This document shows positions 8,950-16,203 of a DNA stretch of 64,000 nt, one piece after another; the first letter of the stretch is position 1, and each line of letters begins with the position of its first letter. The stretch comes from Pseudomonas sp. P8_229 (GTDB lineage Bacteria > Pseudomonadota > Gammaproteobacteria > Pseudomonadales > Pseudomonadaceae): contig NZ_CP125378.1 of NCBI RefSeq assembly GCF_034008635.1, positions 3,844,501-3,908,500 on the forward strand, written 5' to 3'. Made by a program: the position numbers and the translations under genes. A model generated the notes under the pieces. That model did no database searches and was not told the origin of the DNA. It saw only the letters and a list, made by a program, of their open reading frames with translations.

Positions 8950-9693
8950 GGGGCTATCTCTTGGGCATCAGTGGGGGGAAATGTGTAGGAAATCCGGCCT
9001 TGGATTGTAAGAGTTTTTTCTGCTTTCGCAGATTTTTTTGCGTGTTTTCTCAAATGTTGGCTGCCGGCAAGAATTGCTTGCCAGTGTTCGCTATCTGCAT
9101 TGAGCGTGGCAGCCATTCGTGCTTGCAAGATAGGTGGACAGTCCAATTATGGTAATCGACAGTAAACGACCCAAAACTATGGTTGGTAGAAGGCCGCTTT
9201 CGACTCTTAGCTGCTCTTTGCAGATGGCAGTTCACGGCCAGAAGCGGTCAGTCTTAACCAATAGCGTTCAACCCACAGTTGTTGGCGAGAGGGGTAAATC
9301 CGCCAATAAAGGATGTATGAGCTTCTGAATGAGTTTATAGCTGATTCAAACGCCCCTAGCATCCGCGCCGACATGGCACTCAAGAAAATTCACCGCCTCC
9401 TGGTACAAGCGGACTGAATGATTGCAATACCTGCTTAATAATCACCTCAACAGCACTTTCCGTGGGCAGAGCCACTTGCCATTCGGTGAGTAGTCTTCGA
9501 TAATCCAATAGCTGAAGCTGTCAGGTAATTAAATAATTAACTTGTCGGTCTGGTGTTTGTAATGCCCATCAAAGCGTGAATGCATTGAGTTCTTTAGAGT
9601 TGCTCTCTAATTGGGAAGTATGGTTCAATTTTAGGCGAGAGTTGATGTTCAGGAGAGGCTGAGTGGGCTAGAAACCGCTCGTTTAGGGGAATT
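8950..9693. other. Divergent intergenic region between two cargo modules
   Basis: Promoters for the leftward mazG-DUF2075 operon and the rightward Septu-like operon must lie here. Near the left end, TCTGC-TTTC-GCAGA followed by seven T (9019-9039) looks like a rightward terminator. A 34-codon frame, 9313-9417 (ATG directly after AAAGG, product begins MYELLNEFIADSNAPS), has plausible protein composition and may be a remnant or a tiny gene; I cannot support it further. Base composition becomes AT-rich from about 9500. Confidence 0.4.
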
Positions 9694-10956
9694 ATGCAGA
9701 AAGATAACGGCTACTCTACGACTGAAATTGTTGAGACTATACTAAATCGCCTGAATTCTTCCACTAGAGGTAAGAAGTCAGGCCAATACACTTATGTGAT
9801 CGGCAATAATGGTACTGGGAAGAGTAGAATATTAGGAGAACTCGCCGAGCGGCTAAAGAAGGTTAGATCGGATAGAGTGGTTGCATGCATCGCCAGTACG
9901 GTCCATGACCGATTTGTTTATGGAGAGCACAAAACTGTAATATATATGGGGGCTCGAAATTCTTCGAATGCGGTGTTTCTCTCAGCAATAGATAGACAGC
10001 TTGCTAAATATATTCTTCAGGCTATGCGACTAGATCGCCGCTTGTTAAGATATTTACTTGAGGCTGTGAATATGAATTTGTCTTTTTCTATTGGTGAGAA
10101 GTCAATAGAGACTATTCTTAATCCACCTGGGAAAGCTACGAGGGATAGTAATAGAATAACCAAAAGAGCAGCTGACTTAGGTTTATTATCTCCGCGACCA
10201 ATTGCGATGCTTCGGAGAATTACAGAGGGCAATGGAAGGTTTGAGCAATTAACTGACGCTCAAATCCCTATGCTCCTGAACTATCTCGAGCTAAATATTG
10301 ATTTCACGCTTCGAATTGAGCTGGCTGGAGGAGAGTTTATTGGGTTTGATGAGCTTAGTACAGGTGAACAAAATAGGTTGTTGTTGTTCTCAAAAATTTT
10401 AAGTGTAATGCGCGATGGCGCCGTTTTTTTAATCGATGAGCCAGAGATAAGCTTACATCTTCACTGGCAGATGGACTTTCATAAAACACTTGAAAAACTG
10501 CTATCAAGACTTAATCGTTTCCATGTCGTCGTTGCAACTCACTCACCTACGATTATAAGCGAAGCTGTCAAGGTTGATGGTAATAGCCTCGATAACATGG
10601 TTGCTGTGCTGCACCGAGAGCACGAGACTGGTGAGCGTTTAACATATGCCGGGCCAGGTGCAGGCTCAGTTATTTGTAAATTCCATAACTTTGCAGAAGT
10701 AGCTAGTCACGACCAGCTAGTGCTCAGATTTTTTCAAACTTCGCCCTACCAGACGAGGGAGGTCAGTGTAGAGGTCGCTGATGCTGTGCTGAGCGTGGCT
10801 GAAGGTGGTATAGAAAAAAGTGATGCTGTGAAGCTTCTTAACGAACTGCGAGCGGTGATCGGGTTATCCAAGGAAGCAGAACAGCAGATCGAAGCCGCTC
10901 TAGTCCTGGTAAAAAATGACCTAGTAAACTCTATAAAAATGAAGGATGCAGGATGA
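9694..10956 (+). CDS. ptuA: Septu-like AAA/ABC-type ATPase (PtuA family)
   Basis: The protein has 420 residues and the layout of SMC/ABC-like ATPases used in defence: Walker A GNNGTGKS at 37-44, an insert (about 60-200) in place of a long coiled coil, the ABC signature LSTGEQNRLLLFSKIL near 219-235, Walker B AVFLIDEPEISLHLHWQ near 243-259, and the H-loop VVVATHSPTIISEA near 277-290. The following HNH gene overlaps it by ATGA, the two-gene layout of Septu (ATPase PtuA + HNH nuclease PtuB). In known Septu systems the ATPase assembles with PtuB and restrains or licenses its nuclease. Start: ATG with AGGGG at good spacing. The gene is clearly AT-richer than the housekeeping genes, as expected for transferred DNA. 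A different two-gene ATPase/HNH family cannot be excluded. Confidence 0.82.
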   Translation: MQKDNGYSTTEIVETILNRLNSSTRGKKSGQYTYVIGNNGTGKSRILGELAERLKKVRSDRVVACIASTVHDRFVYGEHKTVIYMGARNSSNAVFLSAIDRQLAKYILQAMRLDRRLLRYLLEAVNMNLSFSIGEKSIETILNPPGKATRDSNRITKRAADLGLLSPRPIAMLRRITEGNGRFEQLTDAQIPMLLNYLELNIDFTLRIELAGGEFIGFDELSTGEQNRLLLFSKILSVMRDGAVFLIDEPEISLHLHWQMDFHKTLEKLLSRLNRFHVVVATHSPTIISEAVKVDGNSLDNMVAVLHREHETGERLTYAGPGAGSVICKFHNFAEVASHDQLVLRFFQTSPYQTREVSVEVADAVLSVAEGGIEKSDAVKLLNELRAVIGLSKEAEQQIEAALVLVKNDLVNSIKMKDAG

Positions 10957-11684
10957 GGTCTCTCTGTATAAATGCCGATCAAAAGGAGCACTTAGCGAAA
11001 CTACTAAGAATGATGAGAGCGAAAGAGCTAAACGGAGGAGAAGCGTGGTCGGCATTTTCATCGCCAGCCCGATCAAAATCATTTACTCGGAAAAACGCTC
11101 ATTGGAAAACGGTAAATTTCACCGAAGACGAAGTCAATACATATAAAACAATTCGCAAAGAAGTGCAGGAAAGACTTTTTGAACAATGCTTAGGGTGTTG
11201 CGCGTACTGTCGTCGCCCGGTAGGGCATTACGGCTGGGCATGGCATATTGAGCATGTTCTTCCAAAATCGAAATATCCTTCACTGGCCTTCAAACTCTCC
11301 AACCTAACCGTAGGGTGTGTGCATTGTAATCAGTGGAAAGGAGCTAGGGTTGACAAGAAAGTGTCCAAAAGAGCACTTCCTATTATCAATCCTCTGGTGC
11401 CAGAATTTATTTATTCCAACCATTTAACCTATGTTCAGATTAGCACCGAGTCATTGTGCTTCGCAAAATACTCTACTCATTCGGATGAAGGCTTGAAGAC
11501 GTATGAATTGCTGTCGTTTGAAGAGCTTGAGCGGGCTTATGCCATTAATGGTATGCATGCACCAACAGCTGCCTTACATGAGCGTTTAACTCGGGCAATG
11601 AGCGCTGCACTTACAAGCCCAGAAAGGCGGGAGCTTATAGAGCTGCTCAGTGGGTTGAAATCCTCCCTCTATAGGCTTCCATGA
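10953..11684 (+). CDS. ptuB: HNH endonuclease, Septu-like partner (PtuB family)
   Basis: The protein has 243 residues. The HNH core lies at 83-126: C83-AY-C86 and C122-VH-C125 form the zinc-binding cysteine pairs, H98-I-E100-H101 supplies the catalytic histidine region, and N117 and N126 complete the signature; KSKYPSLAFKLSNL links them as in McrA-like nucleases. The start overlaps the stop of the ATPase gene (ATGA at 10953-10956), indicating translational coupling and a joint complex. The expected action is DNA (or possibly tRNA) cleavage when phage infection is sensed. The C-terminal third (about 150-243) is helical with no family that I recognise. Confidence 0.85.
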   Translation: MRSLCINADQKEHLAKLLRMMRAKELNGGEAWSAFSSPARSKSFTRKNAHWKTVNFTEDEVNTYKTIRKEVQERLFEQCLGCCAYCRRPVGHYGWAWHIEHVLPKSKYPSLAFKLSNLTVGCVHCNQWKGARVDKKVSKRALPIINPLVPEFIYSNHLTYVQISTESLCFAKYSTHSDEGLKTYELLSFEELERAYAINGMHAPTAALHERLTRAMSAALTSPERRELIELLSGLKSSLYRLP

Positions 11685-11997
11685 GGAGGGGCCTATAAAA
11701 GAATGAATGACATCAGTAATTGTTCAGAACGTATAGTTCGAGACTTCTTGCACAATAGTACTGAACATAGCCCGCTAAAGTAGATTGAGTCGTGCAGGAC
11801 TTCGCTAAATTTTAGAAGTCTGCACGACTATAAAAAACAGATACAGTTAATATTAAGCTATGCGCGCGTGCGGGAGACTAAATTGCGGAAAGTTATATTG
11901 CGGGCAAGCAAATCGCTTAAACCCTTCCGAGTGATTTTACGAACAAGTCCCTCTGAGGGTTGGCTAGAAGTCGGCGTGAGAAAGTATGAGGGATGAA
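11685..11997. other. Convergent intergenic region with an inverted repeat
   Basis: It lies between the 3' ends of the Septu-like operon and the sce7726/sce7725-type operon. It is AT-rich and has no supported ORF. The main structure is the inverted repeat at 11789-11828, probably the shared transcription end. Confidence 0.5.
11789..11828. repeat. Imperfect 14-bp inverted repeat between convergent operons
   Basis: The arms GTCGTGCAGGACTTC (11789-11803) and GAAGTCTGCACGAC (11815-11828) pair with one bulged G and an 11-base AT-rich loop. It is followed by TATAAAAAA rather than a T-run on the plus strand, so it is not a classical rightward terminator; it could act as a bidirectional transcript end, an RNA-stability element or a recombination site. 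Confidence 0.55.
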
Positions 11998-12927
11998 TTA
12001 CCATGATGACAGCGTCTGAATATGATGCTTAATTGATATTTTTTTAACAACACCAAGTCCGGGGTAGTGGCGAGTGCCATGAAGAGTTATAAATTCTTGC
12101 AAGCCAGCAGTGTTGACGAAATTTCCTGGGTTCGTTGATACATAGGAAATAAGCAAATCTAAAGCTTCACGAAATTTACCGCCGGGGTCACTTTGGCTGT
12201 CATTATCAGAATATGAAGAAAAGTGACGGACATACATTTGATTTGACCGGAAAGGATCAAGATAAGACATGTGCAGGGTAACGACAAATGCTGGGCCGCC
12301 GCCTTCAACGAGACGTTCGCTGAGAATCGTATAATCACCAAATCCAATAGCATTTGGAAACGATCTATACCCATTATGAAAGTTTGAATAGTACGATTCT
12401 GTACCGTAATCTAAGTTCCTGGTTTTTTTGTCAAAGCCATCATGATAGAGGACGGCTCTTGGAAGAACTCCCCATACCGAAAAATCTGTCTTATCTGGAT
12501 TAAGTGCCACAGCAGAGGCTCTCATTAGGTCCACAACTAGAGCAGGAGTAACAACACCTTCAACATAAGCGACGAAAGGTATGGTAAAGCTTCTTAACAA
12601 TGCTATGGCAGGCGCATCAGACGCATCACGTATTTTTATACATGGGACGAATGAGCCTTGGCCGGTCCCTACTGTTGCAAGGTGGGTTCTCAGGGATGCC
12701 GTAATATTTGATCCCGAACCAGTCACGAATTCGCTTTGAGACGGATTAATTACCACCCACGAGGTGATTCCAGCAGCTGTCAATTCGGAGACGGTAGTCG
12801 CTAGGGGGGCAAGGTTTAAATTTACTGGCTCTAAAATAGGACATACATTGCTGGCGGGTATATGCCCAACGAGTTCTTTGAGTGCGGTTAGTTCAAACTG
12901 TTTGCCTTTGAGAATTGGGTAGTACAT
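11998..12927 (-). CDS. Beta-family (sce7725-type) protein, partner of the sce7726-type nuclease
   Basis: The protein has 309 residues and starts MYYPILKGKQFELTALKEL, the typical opening of the phage-T4 'beta protein' family (sce7725-type in bacterial annotation). YPILEPV-like and VPCIKI strands, YVEGVVTPALVVDLM and HDGFDKKTRNLDY fit the TIM-barrel-like pattern of alternating strands and helices. Molecular function is unknown to me. It is translated from an ATG with AAGGAAG upstream and overlaps the end of the sce7726-type gene by 40 bases, so the two are coupled and probably form one complex. Its AT-rich composition and island position point to transfer. Confidence 0.8.
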   Translation of the reverse strand: MYYPILKGKQFELTALKELVGHIPASNVCPILEPVNLNLAPLATTVSELTAAGITSWVVINPSQSEFVTGSGSNITASLRTHLATVGTGQGSFVPCIKIRDASDAPAIALLRSFTIPFVAYVEGVVTPALVVDLMRASAVALNPDKTDFSVWGVLPRAVLYHDGFDKKTRNLDYGTESYYSNFHNGYRSFPNAIGFGDYTILSERLVEGGGPAFVVTLHMSYLDPFRSNQMYVRHFSSYSDNDSQSDPGGKFREALDLLISYVSTNPGNFVNTAGLQEFITLHGTRHYPGLGVVKKISIKHHIQTLSSW

Positions 12928-13775
12928 GAAGCTTCCTTACTTAAAATGGAACTCATATTTTCCACAAGCCCAGCTCGGGCCTTGCGGGTTGATCCAAATT
13001 CAACTCCAGCCGCTAATAAGGATGCAGGTAAAGACAGTATAAAGTCTTTGTCCAGAGCCCTGGTCTGTCGAATAATTTTTCTAAACGCAGTACGAACCTT
13101 CTCATTGGCGGCAGATGCCAATAATCGTTCACACTCACGAAAAATCTCAGTATTGCTCACATTGGGTACAACGCCAAATAACGATTCGGCGAGCCCCACA
13201 TATTCGTCACGCCGAAGCGATCTCATCAAGACTCGAACATCAATCCGTGCATCTATAAGTTGCGCAGATCTCACCTCTCGAAAAGTACCACTCTTGTTTA
13301 GCAATATAACTCCGACCTGTTCCGGTACTGTGTGCAATACTGAATTGAGATTCTTTGCTGAGACAACTACGTTGACTTTGTCAAATATCTTCAGATAAGA
13401 ATCAACTTGAGATTTCAGTCGAGTTAGGTTGTCATAGTCAGTTTTTATTTCATAACATGTTGAAATGCCATTTACGATTACACAGTCTGCTTTGCTCGCA
13501 CCCACTCGGAACTCAGTAAGCATTGTAGAGCTGTTTATTGAATGTCTACCGATGAGGATTTTCTTTACAATAGAGTTTTTATAATAGTACTCATTACGAT
13601 ATTCCCTGCACAGTAGGCTGTAACAAAATTCAAATACACTAGCGACAGTAAAGACATCATCAAAGCTATCTTGATAGCATTTAGCCACTCTCGTGACAAG
13701 AGAGAAATCACCCTCCGAAACGGAATTGATGTTACTGCTGGAAAAAATTTTCGCTATCTCGTTGAAATTCAACAT
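12888..13775 (-). CDS. sce7726-family protein with PD-(D/E)XK nuclease signature
   Basis: The protein has 295 residues. A restriction-endonuclease-like core is visible: E88 (TEFR), D97 (GASKADCVIVNG), E109-I-K111 (STCYEIKTDYDNL) and Q123 (LKSQVDSYLKIFD), with VNVVVSA as the next strand. The set E-D-ExK-Q is characteristic of PD-(D/E)XK nucleases and of the sce7726 family, which is found next to sce7725-type genes. It is probably a DNA nuclease whose specificity or activation depends on the downstream partner. The C-terminal helical part (about 165-295) may bind that partner. The ATG lacks a strong ribosome site; TATAAAA lies immediately upstream on the minus strand. The gene is AT-rich compared with the chromosome. 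Confidence 0.82.
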   Translation of the reverse strand: MLNFNEIAKIFSSSNINSVSEGDFSLVTRVAKCYQDSFDDVFTVASVFEFCYSLLCREYRNEYYYKNSIVKKILIGRHSINSSTMLTEFRVGASKADCVIVNGISTCYEIKTDYDNLTRLKSQVDSYLKIFDKVNVVVSAKNLNSVLHTVPEQVGVILLNKSGTFREVRSAQLIDARIDVRVLMRSLRRDEYVGLAESLFGVVPNVSNTEIFRECERLLASAANEKVRTAFRKIIRQTRALDKDFILSLPASLLAAGVEFGSTRKARAGLVENMSSILSKEASCTTQFSKANSLN

Positions 13776-13997
13776 GTTTTATATCCAGTCAACGATTTCA
13801 TCATGAGTAAAAAAATCAAAACCAATCTAGAGATGCTTCCGGTCGGCGCACATTACCACGCTCGCGCGAGCCGTGGCTCCGCTTGAACTCACTCCCAAGC
13901 TGCTGGTGGCTAGGGGCGCTATAGTTGAACGGTAGCTTTTGGCTGTCAGATGCCCTTCACGAGCGGCTGGCATGGGGTCGATAGCAGCCGGTGTCAC

Positions 13998-14273
13998 TCA
14001 GAGATTGAAAACCCATGACTTTTCTAGACGCCGTGCGAGCAGTCGGGCCGTTAGCAGGTAGTAATACCGTGTAGCCTCACTGCGGTGGTTCATGCGATGC
14101 TCGAGAAACCAAGCCACATGCTTTCTCTGCCAACCCCAAGGCGTTTCTTGCCGCCAGCGCTCTGCAATTTCAGCCTGGATGAGCTTTGCTTGCCGTAAAT
14201 GGCGCTGCCGTGTTGCGTACGAACCCGTCAGCACCGCAGCCAGGAACAGCTCCATATTGAATGGCTTGTTCAT
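13998..14273 (-). CDS. Small basic protein coupled to the integrase
   Basis: This 91-residue protein is rich in Arg, Trp and Tyr and is predicted helical (RQRHLRQAKLIQAEIAERW, QRKHVAWFLEHRMNHRSEATRYYYLLTARLLARRLEK). Its ATG overlaps the stop of the upstream recombinase gene (TAATG at 14271-14275), so it is co-translated with it. By position and charge it could be an accessory DNA-binding or directionality factor for the recombinase; this is inference and no family is recognised. Confidence 0.7.
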   Translation of the reverse strand: MNKPFNMELFLAAVLTGSYATRQRHLRQAKLIQAEIAERWRQETPWGWQRKHVAWFLEHRMNHRSEATRYYYLLTARLLARRLEKSWVFNL

Positions 14274-15295
14274 TAGCGACCTCCTACGTAGGCTGCGACC
14301 ACATCAATCCGACCGTGCCCCAGCTCATAGCTGATTTGCCTCCGGGCCTCACGATCTAGGTTCCTATCTATCTGGCAACATTGGCCGCCGTTGATAGGTG
14401 CGCGGTGTTGGGTGATTTGGTCATAGCGCTCACATGCGTACGCCGCTCGTAGCTCATGGAAGCCTTTGAGGTTGTGTGCATGCAGCATGTCCCGCGCAGG
14501 GCGGATGATTTTTTGCAAAAGATTCAGGTAGCTTTCGTGTGGCGCTAGCAGGTTGCGGCTACTTGCTGGTGATACCTGCTCTGCAAATTCAAGAGCCTTG
14601 CGAACATAGTCATCCACCACTATCCAACGGGGTGCAGAAGCACCGGCGCGGCCACCTTTAGTGCCCTCCTGGATGTTGATCTTGCCTAAGTGGCGGGCTT
14701 CACGACTTAACCGTGGCAGATCAGCCAAGATGGCCTCACGCAAGCGCATGCCGGTGGCTCGCGCCAGCAGAACGATCGCTGCAGCTCTTATGTGATGAAG
14801 ATTGCAAAGCGCCTCGACGATCTGCTTAACCTGTTCGCGGTCTTGGCCCTGCGGCACTGAATGTCGAACGCTGGTACGCTGCATTCCCAACGCCTTGCTC
14901 GGACTTGGCAGCTTCACGTACTGATCACCGCGAAGCGCCGCCATGGTCCTGTTAACGCTGGATAGCCGGTTTTGTGCGGTGCTGACGGCGAGGTCACCGC
15001 GCCGAACCTGGTCGCGCAGGTACGTCGCATAGTCGGCCAACATCTTCCGATCAATCAGCCGCGAGTCATTGATGCCGGGCCCCTGCTCGGAGCGGCACCA
15101 TTTCACGAATGCCAACCACCGATCACAGTGCGCTTTGACCGTCCCGTAATGACCACCGCCGAACATATCCTTTAGCGCCTGCGGCCCTGCGTAGCTCAAT
15201 TGCCTGCCGTAGCCGAAATTACGACCATCGCGTCTACCCACCAATGCCATGTCGGTCACCTCATCTCCCGTGCTCCAATCCTCGCCCCACGTCAT
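14273..15295 (-). CDS. Integrase_1-type tyrosine recombinase
   Basis: The protein has 340 residues. An N-terminal SAM-like core-binding domain (about 35-130: HYGTVKAHCDRWLAFVKWC) precedes the catalytic domain. Catalytic residues can be placed: R184 (ARATGMRLREA), H280 and R283 (GFHELRAAYACERY), H327 (ELGHGR) and the nucleophile Y336 in VVAAYVGGR, only four residues from the C-terminus. This late tyrosine and the GTKGGRAGASAPRWIV loop are typical of the integrase-domain proteins carried by Pseudomonas integrative elements. It is unrelated in detail to the P4-type integrase downstream. The start ATG at 15295 lacks an obvious ribosome site, and the next in-frame start (MALVGRRDG) is possible. 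Confidence 0.88.
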   Translation of the reverse strand: MTWGEDWSTGDEVTDMALVGRRDGRNFGYGRQLSYAGPQALKDMFGGGHYGTVKAHCDRWLAFVKWCRSEQGPGINDSRLIDRKMLADYATYLRDQVRRGDLAVSTAQNRLSSVNRTMAALRGDQYVKLPSPSKALGMQRTSVRHSVPQGQDREQVKQIVEALCNLHHIRAAAIVLLARATGMRLREAILADLPRLSREARHLGKINIQEGTKGGRAGASAPRWIVVDDYVRKALEFAEQVSPASSRNLLAPHESYLNLLQKIIRPARDMLHAHNLKGFHELRAAYACERYDQITQHRAPINGGQCCQIDRNLDREARRQISYELGHGRIDVVAAYVGGR

Positions 15296-15672
15296 CCCGC
15301 CAAGAATGCTGAGTGTTATCAGGGATCAAGGCCCCTGCGACCTGTGAGGGTGTCCACTGACGCAGGACTGGCGGCTCCTTACGACCGGGAGCAAGGGCAT
15401 CTCATGATCTGGCCTCCTGAGCACCGTTACCGGTGGGCGGGTGGAGGCTGCACTGGCTGACGAGACCTGTGCCGCGAGATTCTGAGCCGGGTGAACGCAG
15501 CGGTGCGATGACCGGGGCATGCCTGACTGTCAGTCAGGTGCAGTCCATTCCCTGGTCTGCGGCACCGTCATCTGCATGGCTGTTGCTGGTGACATCGGCG
15601 TTTGTCACGCCGATTGTCGCGAGGGGGAATGCCGCAAAGCCATGTGCGATCAGGGTTGCAGCAGTGCTAGAA

Positions 15673-15707
15673 GTGCCCGTCTCTTTCCAGAAGAAAGAGA
15701 CGGGCAC
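15673..15707. repeat. Perfect 15-bp inverted repeat
   Basis: GTGCCCGTCTCTTTC (15673-15687) and its exact reverse complement (15693-15707) flank a 5-base loop CAGAA. There is no T-run on either side, so it is not a standard terminator. Candidates are a recombinase- or relaxase-binding site or a structured RNA element. Confidence 0.8.
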
Positions 15708-16071
15708 AGGTTGGCGCAAGATTCGGCCAAGCGGATAGGTTGCTGCAGGGCAGCGAAGTAGGAGGTGTTGTCTGGCGCACGAGGGCCATGATCTGAAGTA
15801 GGCATCCATCACCGGGGAGGTGACCGGGCGAACTGCCGGATGCGAATCGCCATTTGGGGGAGAACCACCACGAGAGCGGCGTGACCTTCAAGGTTCGGGC
15901 CACCTGGGTTGCTGTCATCGACAGCTCTTGCACGGCCAGTTTTACGCCTGTGGATAAACCCGGTCAAGGTTCGAAATTCAGCGCCACTTTTGACTTGAAG
16001 AACGGTTATCCACCGGTGGAATTCCGTGGTAAATCCTGGACAACGTGGTCGCTTTGAGCTCTTCAAAGTAA

Positions 16072-16116
16072 GGTCCTGCCAAACAGGGCGGCTTTGCAGC
16101 CCTGTTTGGCAGGACC
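16072..16116. repeat. Perfect 18-bp inverted repeat downstream of the P4-type integrase
   Basis: GGTCCTGCCAAACAGGGC (16072-16089) and its exact complement (16099-16116) flank a 9-base loop. It sits about 90 bases past the integrase stop codon. The stem is very stable but has no U-tract. It could terminate integrase transcripts or be a DNA structure recognised by the element. Confidence 0.8.
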
Positions 16117-16203
16117 CGTGCTGAGAAGCGGATAAGCGAGGCTGCTTGCCCCGAATCTTGAGCGCTCAGTTGCTGTCGCCGCCGTTATTGCGCCTGTACA
16201 GCG

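Larger units (their letters stand above)
15296..16203. other. 0.9 kb non-coding stretch with two perfect inverted repeats
   Basis: Between the two recombinase genes no frame has a convincing start, ribosome site or familiar protein sequence. Frames at 15516-15738 (+) and 15854-16057 (+) are noted but not supported. Two strong palindromes (15673-15707 and 16072-16116) are the most evident content. The stretch is GC-rich, unlike the AT-rich cargo. Confidence 0.5.

Noticed and set aside
9694..11684. Retron-type system considered because of the ATPase + HNH pair
   Set aside because: No reverse transcriptase gene and no msr/msd-like inverted repeat lie next to the pair.
15516..15738. Plus-strand frame starting MTGACLTVSQVQ
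   Set aside because: It spans the 15-bp inverted repeat and has no family resemblance; start lacks a ribosome site.
15854..16057. 67-codon plus-strand frame in the recombinase gap
   Set aside because: Protein-like in parts but no ribosome site, no recognisable family and overlapping minus-strand frames of similar length; kept only as a note in the gap.
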